DNA of 64,000 nt from Thermoproteota archaeon. GTDB lineage: Archaea; Thermoproteota; Thermoprotei_A; EX4484-217-1. Below the pieces are notes generated by a model that saw nothing but the letters and a program-made list of their open reading frames with translations, made no database searches and was not told the DNA's origin. This document shows, in pieces, positions 18,632-27,279 of the stretch (its first letter is position 1; the number at the start of each line of letters is the position of its first letter). Location: positions 62,001 to 126,000 of the forward strand of contig JAPDJU010000002.1 in the NCBI GenBank assembly GCA_029258915.1. Direction: 5' to 3'. A program made the translations under genes and the position numbers.

Positions 18632-19429
18632 ATGCAGTGTTTAAAGTATATTGTTGAAACAAGAAACCTTGTAAAAAGATTTGGAGATGTGATTGCTCTT
18701 AAAGGTATAAACTTTAAAGTAAGGAATAGTGAAATAGTTGGTTTAGTTGGAGATAATGGAGCAGGAAAATCTACACTAGTAAAAATTATATCCGGAGTCT
18801 ACACACCAGACGAAGGAGAAATATACATTAAAGGGCAGAAATTCAGAAGACTAACACCTCAAAAAGCCTACGAACTAGGTATAGTTTTAGTACATCAGGA
18901 AAGAACGCTTTCAGAAAACCATACAATATGGAGAAACATTTTCATGGGAAGAGAACTTACAGGACCTTTTGGTTTTCTTAGAATTAGAAATATGAGAAAT
19001 ACTGCAACAAAGCTTCTTAAAGAAATAGGGCTTAAGGCAATGTCGGCAGACACTCCAGTAAAATATCTTTCAGGAGGCTACAAACAGGGAGTACAAATAG
19101 CTAGAGCACTATGTTTTGAAGCAGACTTAGTAATTTTAGATGAGCCAACAGTACAGCTATCCATATCTGAGGTTCAAAGGGTCTTAGAATATGTTAGGGA
19201 ACTTAAGAAAAGAGGCAAATCATGTATCTTCATTAGCCACAATATTTATCACGTATACCCTGTAGCGGACCGTTTCGTACTGCTAGATAGAGGAAAAATA
19301 GTTGCAGAATTTATGAAAACTGACTTAACACCTGAAGACCTATCACATATCATGGTTTCTATCGCTAGAACAGGAAAGATACCCGTAGAATATGAAAAGA
19401 TAAATCTAATACATAGTAGTCAAGAGTAA
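18632..19429 (+). CDS. sugar ABC transporter ATP-binding protein, single domain
   Basis: A 265-residue ATPase with Walker A GDNGAGKSTL, signature LSGGYKQGVQ and Walker B LVILDEPTVQL. Unlike RbsA it has only one ABC domain, like the FrcA-type half-ATPases of sugar importers, so it should act as a homodimer. ATG 18632 follows a GAGGATG run. It belongs with the binding protein and the permease either side. Confidence 0.82.
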   Translation: MQCLKYIVETRNLVKRFGDVIALKGINFKVRNSEIVGLVGDNGAGKSTLVKIISGVYTPDEGEIYIKGQKFRRLTPQKAYELGIVLVHQERTLSENHTIWRNIFMGRELTGPFGFLRIRNMRNTATKLLKEIGLKAMSADTPVKYLSGGYKQGVQIARALCFEADLVILDEPTVQLSISEVQRVLEYVRELKKRGKSCIFISHNIYHVYPVADRFVLLDRGKIVAEFMKTDLTPEDLSHIMVSIARTGKIPVEYEKINLIHSSQE

Positions 19430-19447
19430 TTAGCGTAGGAATGAGAC

Positions 19448-20473
19448 ATGAGTAGAAAATCCTTTAACACAAAAACATTCGCTGATACTATAGTAAACAC
19501 CTTTAACAGATACAAATTACAGGTAGCAATATCCGTAATATTCCTAGTGCTCTGGCTAATATTTTTCACTATGAACCCTGAGGGCTTCAGTGAACCTGCA
19601 ACATACGCTGCTATAACATCTGTGGCACCATTCACAATAATACCTGCACTAAGTTTAACATACGTTATTATTTCTAGAGAAATAGATCTTTCATTTCCAT
19701 CAGTTATGGCTTTAGGCGGATGGGTTTTAGCAGTAACATGGCGTGCACTTGGACCTACTCCTATAGGCGTTATCTTAGCTTTACTAGCAGGTCTAATAGC
19801 AGGATTATTGAATGGCCTTTTAGTAACCAGATGCCGTATACCATCTCTCATCGCTACCATTGGAACAATGTTTCTATGGAGAGGAGTTGTACTTGTAGCG
19901 ACAGAAGGTTTCAGCATACCCTTAGGTAAATTTAGAGGTACACCAATATTTCAGGTTTTAGTTGGAAGAATAGGCGGAATACCTATGCAAATGGTATGGG
20001 CTATAACTATCGGTATTTTGCTATGGGTTTTCCTGAACTTCCATAAATTCGGAGCATACATATACTATACTGGAGACAACAGAGACGCTGCAAGAATGTT
20101 AGGCATTAACACTGGTAAAGTATTAACATGTGTGTTTATGCTTCACGGTGTAATTGCTGCTTTTGCAGGAATATTAGTGACTCTTGAAATGGCAACGTTT
20201 TGGCCTGCCCTTGGAGAAATATACTTACTAAAGTCGATAGCATCGGTTATTGTTGGAGGAACCCCTGTAACTGGAGGTATTGGTACAGTATTTGGCACAT
20301 TTATTGGAGGACTAATATTGGAGCTTATTGAAACAGGAATTTTAGCTGTAGGTGTTACAGGTTTCTGGATTAGGCTAGTGCACGGGCTTGTTATAATAGT
20401 AGCGTTAATAGCGCAGGTTTCAATAAGAGAGCGTGAAATAAAGAGAATGCGTACAATAATGGGTATAGGATGA
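19448..20473 (+). CDS. ribose-type sugar ABC transporter permease
   Basis: A 341-residue membrane protein of the RbsC class. It has the EIDLSFPSVMALGG motif near residue 80, GDNRDAARMLGIN near residue 210 and IVGGTPVTGGIGTVFGTFIG near residue 275, all typical of this family. It closes the sugar-import operon and probably functions as a dimer with the half-size ATPase. Confidence 0.85.
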   Translation: MSRKSFNTKTFADTIVNTFNRYKLQVAISVIFLVLWLIFFTMNPEGFSEPATYAAITSVAPFTIIPALSLTYVIISREIDLSFPSVMALGGWVLAVTWRALGPTPIGVILALLAGLIAGLLNGLLVTRCRIPSLIATIGTMFLWRGVVLVATEGFSIPLGKFRGTPIFQVLVGRIGGIPMQMVWAITIGILLWVFLNFHKFGAYIYYTGDNRDAARMLGINTGKVLTCVFMLHGVIAAFAGILVTLEMATFWPALGEIYLLKSIASVIVGGTPVTGGIGTVFGTFIGGLILELIETGILAVGVTGFWIRLVHGLVIIVALIAQVSIREREIKRMRTIMGIG

Positions 20474-20474
20474 C

Positions 20475-20822
20475 TTAGCATGTTAAATGGAAAGCACCTA
20501 CAACTTTCTTACCTTCTTTAACAAGACTATTAAATTCTTTCACAGCTTCTTTTGTTGGTTTGGCTATAATCCTAACTTTCCTATTTGACATTTCCTTTAA
20601 GACATCGTTTGAAATCTCCATTAAACCATAATACCCTGTACCGACAACCAGGTATTCAAAATCCTCGTTTAATATATCCTTTAAATCCTCTAAGTGTAGG
20701 TTATGGCCTTCAATTCTCCACCAATCACTCAGAATTCTCTTAGGTGTGATAATTAAGTCTCTACTATATCTTTTACCATTAACTACCATTACTCCAAAAT
20801 CATAGTAGTCTATGTGTGCCAT
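20475..20822 (-). CDS. Mth938-like (DUF498) protein
   Basis: A small soluble protein of about 115 residues with the Mth938/NDUFAF3 pattern: DYYDFGVMVVNGKRY, then a hydrophobic strand EYLVVGTGYYG and IIAKPTKEAVKEFN. Its biochemical role in archaea is not established. I start at ATG 20822, which lies a workable distance from an AGGGG run, rather than the GTG at 20831. It converges on the permease gene with 2 bases between them. Confidence 0.65.
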   Translation of the reverse strand: MAHIDYYDFGVMVVNGKRYSRDLIITPKRILSDWWRIEGHNLHLEDLKDILNEDFEYLVVGTGYYGLMEISNDVLKEMSNRKVRIIAKPTKEAVKEFNSLVKEGKKVVGAFHLTC

Positions 20823-20940
20823 ATTTTTCACAGCCCCTAACTGTAATTTCCTAAGTAATACTATTATGTATAAAACTAGTTAAACTACTCTCTTAACATA
20901 TTTTATATTAAAGAGAACCTTAAAATGGTCTTGGAATAAT

Positions 20941-23781
20941 TTAAACATTACATGTTGGACATCCGCCAGCATAGTCTTCAGGTGCTGCATGATATTCTTT
21001 TTCCTTAAGCCTTAATCTGATAGGCATGAGTTTGGTAAGCTTCCATTCTTTAGGCTTAATTTTAAGCAGTTTCTCCTTAACACCGACATAAATAACCTGT
21101 TCTTTCTTAGACTTATCTCTGTAAACAGTTATTCCCTTACATTTAAGCCTCCAAGCTTCTAAGTAAGCTCTTCTTACATCATCTACTGTTGCTTCATGCC
21201 TTAAATTAACTGTTTTAGATACAGCGTTATCAACCCATCTTTGAAATATTGACTGCATTCTAACATGGCTTATAGGATCTATGTCATGTGCTGTTTTGTA
21301 TATTTCCTTTAATTCTTTAGGAATCCATTTAATACCTTGTATTGAGCCCTTCTCAGCGATTTCCCACATTTTTTCTTCGTCTAAAAGACCTAAACTTTTT
21401 AACTCTTCAATAAATAACCTATCTACCTCTAAGAATCTTCCAATACTTATTTGTCTAATAAAAGCTACTGCAAATAGTGGCTCTATACTTGCCGAAGTAT
21501 TTGCTATAATACTTATGCTTCCTGTAGGAGCTATTGTAGTAACTGTAGCATTCCTAATACCATACTTTTTAATTTTCTTTTTAACTGTATCCCAGTTTAT
21601 TTTCGGCCTATCTTTAACAATTTCTTTAGCATAATCTGAAACCTTATCTATATTATATATCGTAGATGCTTTTATTTGAGGTTCAAAGTTTAATTTTCCT
21701 TTAACAAAAATGCTGTCTTTAAATTCTGGAAAAGTTCCACGCTCCTTAGCAAGCTCTATGCTTGCTATTTTTCCGCAGTAAGCTATCCACTCCATAACTT
21801 TATCAGCTATAAAATATGCATCATCAGAGTCATATGGTATTCTAAGCTTTACTAGGAAATGAGCCCAACCCATGACGCCTAGTCCTATTTTTCTCGTTCT
21901 TAGTGTTGCTCTTTCTATTTCCTTACATGGAAACTTATTCACTGTTATTACATTGTCAAGAAATCTAACAGCTAACTTAACTGTTTGCCTTAACTCTTCC
22001 CAGTCAATTCTTGGTTTCCCATTAACATATTTTACAAATTTTTCTAAGTTAATACTTCCTAGGTTGCATGATTCCCAGTCAAGAGCTGGTACTTCGCCGC
22101 AATTATGACTTAAAATACCTTCAGAAATATAGCATCCATAACCTGGGATGCTTAAATCATAAACCATATATTCTCCAAGCCTTTCTACCTTTTCAACAGT
22201 TGCTTCTTTAATCCATAAACCATATGTTTCCACTTTATCTCCTTCCTTGAGTTCCGAAACTTTAGCCCAACAACAGTTCTTTAACTTAACTCTATGTTCA
22301 GGTGTAGCTTTTAATTCGAAACCTTCTTTGAAAATAATTCTGTATACATTTCTTAATCCTATTCTCCAGATAATAGCTTTAGTGGGTATAAGTTTTTCAC
22401 CATAAGGTACAAGTATTTCTGTTTCGTAACCTTTAGGTTCACCTTGTTTACTAATTTCTCTTTCTTTTTCAGCAACTCCAGCTATGATGCCTCTTTTCTT
22501 AGCTTCTTCAAAAAGCTTAGCTATAGGAACCCAGCCTTTTCTTGTAAGTATTTTAGTATCTCCTGTTACGCATGGGTTTGTAGACTTTATTTTGCCAAGT
22601 TTAGGTGTTGGATTATGTCTATTGATCTCATCTATAAATACTAGTCCAGGATCTCCTGTTCTCCAAGCACACATAACTATTTTGTTAAATAATTGTCTAG
22701 CTTTAACCCATCTAGCTTCAGCACCTTCTTTAGAACATTTTTGTATGATGTCTAATATTTTATTGCCCGATGCATTCTTTATTTCAGGACATTTTCTAGG
22801 GTTAATTAGGGGCCATTCTTCATCATTAAGTACAGCTTCCATGAAGCTATCGTATACAGCAACGCTAATATTAAAGTTTCTTAATGTTTCAATAGGTCCA
22901 CATTTCGAACTTATAAACTCTTCAATATCTGGATGCCATATGTGCATTATCCCCATATTGGCTCCTCTACGTTTACCTCCTTCCTTAATTACCTCGGTTG
23001 CCATATCGAAGATTTTCATGAAACTTAGTGGACCTGAAGACACTCCTCCAGTAGTTTCAATAATGTCTCCTTTAGGTCTTAGCTCAGAGAAGTCTGCTCC
23101 AACACCGCCTCCTGTTTTCTGAATTAAAGCTGTTATTTTAAGTGCTTCAAAAATACTGCTTAAATCATCAGCTACTGGTATTACGAAGCATGCTGAAAGC
23201 TGGCCTAAGGATGTTCCAGCATTCATTAGTGTTGGCGAGTTAGGTAAGAATTTAAGCTCTGCTATAATCTTATAGAACTTATGAGCATACTCCTTAACTT
23301 TATCCTCAGAGCCGCCATAATATTTTTCCGCTTCAGCGGTAGCGTAAGCTACTCTCTTAAACATATCATCAGGTGTTTCAATAATTCTATTTGTTTTAGG
23401 ATCTCTTAGCAAATACCTTGACTCTAAAATTTTTAAAGCATTAAATGAGAGTCTAAAATCAGTTTTAGAAAATCTTACAGGTTTCTTACCTGCATCACTA
23501 TATAGTCTGTATAATGCATAGCATTTAGCAGCATTAAGCCATGCAATATTCTTAGCTGCTTTTTGAACAAACACAAGTTCTACAGCATCTGCAATATCGG
23601 ATGAAGAAACCTTTTCTTCAAGCTTCCTACTTTCTAGAACTTCTAGAACTTCAGAAACTATTTTCGGTGCTTCATCAGGGTCTAAACCCGCACACTTAAG
23701 CGCCTTAACTATAGATCTCTCTAGTTTCTCAATAGAGAACGGTTCTTCAAAACCTCTACGCTTAACAACTTTAATTCTCAT
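20941..23781 (-). CDS. adenosylcobalamin-type (class II) ribonucleotide reductase with mini-intein
   Basis: A 946-residue precursor. It has an N-terminal ATP-cone (residues 1-95), then reductase segments PNSPTLMNAGT, LSACFV (redox Cys 198), GGGVGADFSELRPKGD and GGVSSGPLSFM. NPCGE is split by an intein at residues 404-560. The C-terminal domain has SCNLGSINL, TIAPTGSISII and a C-terminal GGCPTC redox pair. The mature enzyme would be about 789 residues and make deoxynucleotides in the B12-dependent way, as in many thermophilic archaea. A 65-codon gene lies just upstream on the same strand. Confidence 0.9.
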   Translation of the reverse strand: MRIKVVKRRGFEEPFSIEKLERSIVKALKCAGLDPDEAPKIVSEVLEVLESRKLEEKVSSSDIADAVELVFVQKAAKNIAWLNAAKCYALYRLYSDAGKKPVRFSKTDFRLSFNALKILESRYLLRDPKTNRIIETPDDMFKRVAYATAEAEKYYGGSEDKVKEYAHKFYKIIAELKFLPNSPTLMNAGTSLGQLSACFVIPVADDLSSIFEALKITALIQKTGGGVGADFSELRPKGDIIETTGGVSSGPLSFMKIFDMATEVIKEGGKRRGANMGIMHIWHPDIEEFISSKCGPIETLRNFNISVAVYDSFMEAVLNDEEWPLINPRKCPEIKNASGNKILDIIQKCSKEGAEARWVKARQLFNKIVMCAWRTGDPGLVFIDEINRHNPTPKLGKIKSTNPCVTGDTKILTRKGWVPIAKLFEEAKKRGIIAGVAEKEREISKQGEPKGYETEILVPYGEKLIPTKAIIWRIGLRNVYRIIFKEGFELKATPEHRVKLKNCCWAKVSELKEGDKVETYGLWIKEATVEKVERLGEYMVYDLSIPGYGCYISEGILSHNCGEVPALDWESCNLGSINLEKFVKYVNGKPRIDWEELRQTVKLAVRFLDNVITVNKFPCKEIERATLRTRKIGLGVMGWAHFLVKLRIPYDSDDAYFIADKVMEWIAYCGKIASIELAKERGTFPEFKDSIFVKGKLNFEPQIKASTIYNIDKVSDYAKEIVKDRPKINWDTVKKKIKKYGIRNATVTTIAPTGSISIIANTSASIEPLFAVAFIRQISIGRFLEVDRLFIEELKSLGLLDEEKMWEIAEKGSIQGIKWIPKELKEIYKTAHDIDPISHVRMQSIFQRWVDNAVSKTVNLRHEATVDDVRRAYLEAWRLKCKGITVYRDKSKKEQVIYVGVKEKLLKIKPKEWKLTKLMPIRLRLKEKEYHAAPEDYAGGCPTCNV
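22102..22572 (-). other. mini-intein in ribonucleotide reductase
   Basis: Residues 404-560 of the RNR precursor (157 residues). It begins CVTGDTKILTRKGW (block A), contains ATPEHRV (block B, with T and H), and ends YISEGILSHN followed by extein Cys (blocks F/G, with penultimate His and final Asn). There is no room for a homing endonuclease, so it is a mini-intein. It interrupts the NPCGE active-site motif directly before its Cys. Confidence 0.92.
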
Positions 23782-23806
23782 ACTTAGTTAACCTTAAATG
23801 AAAATT

Positions 23807-24004
23807 TTACGTAGACTGTTTTTTAAGTTCATTTATTTTCCTTAAAATACGGTTAAAATACTCATCATCCATAAGAGCTTCATCCCCTACCTCTGCTAAT
23901 ACATTTCTATAGGCTTCTCTTAAAGCCGGATCTAAATCTTTAATAGCATCTTCAATCATTTTCCTTCTGCTAACAACATTTTCAGGCTTAGATACGCGAC
24001 CCAC
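23807..24004 (-). CDS. small hypothetical protein upstream of RNR
   Basis: A 65-residue, mostly helical, charged protein (MGRVSKPENV to LKKQST). It lies 25 bases upstream of the RNR gene on the same strand and is probably co-transcribed with it. There are no cysteines and no domain I recognise. A regulatory or structural link to RNR is possible only by context. Confidence 0.45.
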   Translation of the reverse strand: MGRVSKPENVVSRRKMIEDAIKDLDPALREAYRNVLAEVGDEALMDDEYFNRILRKINELKKQST

Positions 24005-24221
24005 TATATATCACATCTAAATACTTTGAAAATACTTTTAAATATATTTTAAACTTAAATTACGCTTATTGCTTATTTATCATTTATCACCATTAACCAC
24101 AGTATACAAAGCATTATAGAGCTAGTTTTCTATTCTAAACTTATTATGCTTAAATTACTTTCTATTCCTAGAGTAAACTAGGAATATCTGTTTTTAGATT
24201 ATTTCACATTAGGGTTAGGGT

Positions 24222-25514
24222 GTGGGAGAGCCTGAATGGATTCAAACATATCAGAAGATATTAGATTTGCTCGAAAAACATGATAAAAATAGGAGATTTA
24301 ATTTTAAAGGCAATTTGGCTAAGGAATTTGAAAAGCTAAGAGAGGAGTTTAGGAATAGTTTTATAGAATATATTTTAGGAGCTGAAGTAAATGTTGCTAA
24401 GAAGTGGATAGATAATCTCCTTAGGGAAATAGAAGCACTTAAAAAGAGCTTAAGCATTGATGGAGTATTGTTCTCTAAAGAGCTTAGAAGTTTCATCGAA
24501 GACCCTTACGCTCATTTAAGAAAGAAAATTTTTAACTACATGTATGATCTCTTTAGACTTAAAATAGATACCGAGGAATTTGAACAAACAGCTGGAGCTG
24601 CTTTAAGAACATCTCTGCGCACTAACATGAGGTCAATATATCAAGGATGGGTTATCGCAGCAACACTAAATCTTTTAGCTGAGGAAGGCGGATACCTTGT
24701 TTATCCTGAACACAAGTACATATCGTTTGAAAGGTCAGGTAAGCAGAAGCTGGGATGGATACCTCCAAACATGGTGATGTATGTTGAAGGCAGAGGCTTC
24801 ATTAGCTTATTTATAGAAGCTCCTAGGCCTATAGGCTGGGAAGATACGCAAGACCTGAAAAGAGCATGGAGGTTCTATACTGCTTTAAGACCTGATATGC
24901 TGGTTTATGGAGGAAAAATACTAAACATTGTTAGACTAGGTCAAGACCCTCCAATAGAAAGACCTCACATGATTATTGAATGTAAAGAATTAGAAGATTG
25001 GTATGTGAGAATGAGGGATATGAGAGGCCCTTTTGCTAAACCATTAACTGCAGAAGAGTGGAGAAGCAAATGGATTCAAGGTCTATGGGACGGTTTAGCT
25101 GACATATTAGGTGTAAAAAGAACAGAAGCTGTTGAAACAGTTAAAGAAAGAAAAACCCTTAGACTTAGAGAACCTCAAATACTAGCGCTTTACAGGAAGT
25201 TCTATAATCCTGACATAATGGTTTTAGTTTCAAGATCTAAAGTGCCTGAGGAAGTCGTAGAAACCTTGAGGGAAAATAGAATTGAAGTTATAGATAACGT
25301 TGGTTATGATAGAAACAATTTAAAGGAACTTATAGAAATACTTCTTAAAATTGGAAAACACGCTTCAGGTAAAATATCTCTAGAAATTAGCTGGGAAACT
25401 TATGCTCAACTAGAGAAACTAAGTAGAATTCTAAAAATGAGCAAAGAAGAATTATTAAAGAAAATGATTAAATATGCTTTAAAACATAAAAACGATATTT
25501 ACAAGGTAAAATAG
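24222..25514 (+). CDS. candidate PD-(D/E)XK nuclease with C-terminal helical domain
   Basis: A 430-residue protein not matching a family I can name. Residues 223-255 read RPDMLVYGG...IIECKE, the spacing and chemistry of a PD-(D/E)XK nuclease core (D225, E253, K255), preceded by a helix with YQGW (140-143). Residues 330-360 (DIMVLVSRSKVPEEVVETL) look like a Rossmann-type segment. The last 50 residues (SLEISWETYAQLEKLSR.. KEELL) resemble a ribbon-helix-helix-like DNA-binding end. Start is GTG 24222. It stands alone, without an obvious methylase. Nuclease function is inferred. Confidence 0.5.
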   Translation: MGEPEWIQTYQKILDLLEKHDKNRRFNFKGNLAKEFEKLREEFRNSFIEYILGAEVNVAKKWIDNLLREIEALKKSLSIDGVLFSKELRSFIEDPYAHLRKKIFNYMYDLFRLKIDTEEFEQTAGAALRTSLRTNMRSIYQGWVIAATLNLLAEEGGYLVYPEHKYISFERSGKQKLGWIPPNMVMYVEGRGFISLFIEAPRPIGWEDTQDLKRAWRFYTALRPDMLVYGGKILNIVRLGQDPPIERPHMIIECKELEDWYVRMRDMRGPFAKPLTAEEWRSKWIQGLWDGLADILGVKRTEAVETVKERKTLRLREPQILALYRKFYNPDIMVLVSRSKVPEEVVETLRENRIEVIDNVGYDRNNLKELIEILLKIGKHASGKISLEISWETYAQLEKLSRILKMSKEELLKKMIKYALKHKNDIYKVK

Positions 25515-25520
25515 TGGATT

Positions 25521-25952
25521 CTAGCTTAAACTCCATCTATGGCTAAACTCTTTAATAACATCTACACTAGCCGGTAGAGTATTTATGAAGACTTCTAGAA
25601 ATGGATGAGCAATGCACCCGTCTAGAACGTGTCCACTATAAACCGTTCCATCGATTTTACTTGTAATTATATGTAAATGTGGATAATATAAACCATTAAA
25701 ACCTCTTACAAAGTTACCATGAAGCATTCCTACTTCTAAAACGCATTCTTCTTCTGCTTTAATGTGTACAGCATGGTATTTGTTGCCTTTAAAATAACCT
25801 ATTCTAGCTTCTTTGAGGGCACCTAAACCGAAAATTATTCCAAAATCCTTATTTATATGGGCTAAAGCCTCTTTTATCAATGAAATTAGTTCTTCTCCGG
25901 AAACTATTTTAATAAAAAACATGTTTTCAGTTAGTTTATGTACTTTAACCAT
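25521..25952 (-). CDS. DUF296 / PPC-domain protein
   Basis: A 143-residue protein with the plants-and-prokaryotes-conserved (PPC, DUF296) pattern: LVSGEEL-like start, FGIIFGLGALKEARIGYF, LHGNF and PHLHIITS followed by SGHVLDG. The histidines in PHLHI and SGH match the family's metal site. Archaeal members are trimeric, of uncertain function; some relatives bind AT-rich DNA. It converges with the nuclease-like gene. Confidence 0.65.
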   Translation of the reverse strand: MVKVHKLTENMFFIKIVSGEELISLIKEALAHINKDFGIIFGLGALKEARIGYFKGNKYHAVHIKAEEECVLEVGMLHGNFVRGFNGLYYPHLHIITSKIDGTVYSGHVLDGCIAHPFLEVFINTLPASVDVIKEFSHRWSLS

Positions 25953-26013
25953 GAAGCTTCACCGAATCTTATTTAATTCTTTGAATTATTAAAAACTATT
26001 TGAGGAGAAATTT

Positions 26014-26466
26014 GTGAAGGAAGATTATAAAGAAATAGTAAATAAGCTTGAAGAACACATAGAACTTGAAGAAAAATCAATAAGAGAATATTCTAAAGTT
26101 CTATCTAAAATTGAGAGTAAAGTACTGAAGGAAATTTTAAGAGGTATACTCATTGATAGCATTGCTCATAGAGAACTATTAAAAGCAATAATTAATGTGT
26201 TAAACAAGGTAAGCAAGGAAAAATTTGTTATTGAAGCGGAAAAAATCCCTATGAAACGTGAAGACATAGCTGAAATAGTGAAAACACTAAAGGGACATAT
26301 AAAGACGGAGGAAAGGACCGTGAGAGACCTACTATCCATAGCTGAAAAAGTAGAAATATATCCTTTAAGAGAAACCTTAAGAACATTATTTGAAGATGAA
26401 GTAAGACATCATACTGTTTTGAAAAACATTATAAGAGTCTTTGAAGAATATTCTGAAAGAGCATAG
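26014..26466 (+). CDS. ferritin-like (rubrerythrin-type) diiron helical protein
   Basis: A 150-residue four-helix protein with two similar halves. Half one has LEEHIELEEKSIREY and DSIAHRELLKAI; half two has LKGHIKTEERTVRDL and FEDEVRHHTVLKNI. The E...E-x-x-H spacing is that of ferritin-like diiron proteins. It lacks a rubredoxin Cys4 domain. It could scavenge peroxide or bind iron. GTG 26014 follows a GAGGAG run. It overlaps or directly precedes the GtrA-like gene. Confidence 0.5.
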   Translation: MKEDYKEIVNKLEEHIELEEKSIREYSKVLSKIESKVLKEILRGILIDSIAHRELLKAIINVLNKVSKEKFVIEAEKIPMKREDIAEIVKTLKGHIKTEERTVRDLLSIAEKVEIYPLRETLRTLFEDEVRHHTVLKNIIRVFEEYSERA

Positions 26467-27271
26467 AACAAGGTTATATCATGTGCTAAGTGGAAAGTAT
26501 AAAACTATTAGGCTAAGTAGGGATAAGGATCTACCATTGGTCATAGTTTTTTCGCGTAGTAAACAAGTGGAGGATATAGTAGATAATTTATTGCGCAAAA
26601 AGAAAGTAAACGATGACACCCTAATATATGGTAAGTTTCCTAAAGTTTTAACCATCTTCTTAAATCTCTTCTTAAGAATAATTCTTAAAGTAAACAAAGC
26701 CGGTGAGAGAACAATATTTCCTTTAGCAGCTATAGTATTTAGCAAAGACTTTCTAAGGAAAATAAATAATCTAAATACACCATTAGATATTATCTTTAAA
26801 CATTTAGATCCAGATAAAATACATTTTATTGACATAAGTAAAGATGTGAAAATAACTATAATTGATATTATAATGTATATATTTTATCTTCTTAAAACTT
26901 CAGAATATAGACCATTAAAATTCGCCGCTGTTGGAACCTCTGGTATATTAGTGAATGAGGGCATTTTATGGTTTCTTGTATCCTTCAACCTACTGCCTGT
27001 GTACTTGGCTAGCCCTATTGCAATAGAATCATCCATAGTCAATAACTTCTTACTTAATGACTTCTGGACTTTCAAAAAATATAGATCAGGACATTTTATT
27101 ATGCGGCTTCTAAAATATCATCTTGCTGTTGCTGCTGGAGGTATAGTGAACTATGCTGTGCTAATTACACTAACGTTTTTAGGAATATACTTCTTGCTGG
27201 CTAACTTAATAGGTATATTTTTAGGTTTCATAGTAAATTACTTATTAAGCGAATTAGTAGTATGGAGATAA
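26441..27271 (+). CDS. GtrA-like membrane protein with N-terminal extension
   Basis: The C-terminal 120 residues form a four-helix GtrA-like domain: LKFAAVGTSGILVNEG, FLLNDFWTFKK and LLKYHLAVAAGGIVNY are characteristic. GtrA proteins are thought to move polyprenyl-linked sugars or aid glycosyltransferases. The first 150 residues are not a standard glycosyltransferase and are unrecognised. The longest start (TTG 26441) overlaps the ferritin-like gene by 26 bases; GTG 26483, preceded by AAGG, is an alternative that removes the overlap. Confidence 0.6.
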   Translation: MKNILKEHRTRLYHVLSGKYKTIRLSRDKDLPLVIVFSRSKQVEDIVDNLLRKKKVNDDTLIYGKFPKVLTIFLNLFLRIILKVNKAGERTIFPLAAIVFSKDFLRKINNLNTPLDIIFKHLDPDKIHFIDISKDVKITIIDIIMYIFYLLKTSEYRPLKFAAVGTSGILVNEGILWFLVSFNLLPVYLASPIAIESSIVNNFLLNDFWTFKKYRSGHFIMRLLKYHLAVAAGGIVNYAVLITLTFLGIYFLLANLIGIFLGFIVNYLLSELVVWR

Positions 27272-27279
27272 AATATAGT

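Noticed and set aside
22484-23122. Plus-strand 212-codon frame inside the RNR gene
   Set aside because: Antisense shadow of a conserved catalytic region.
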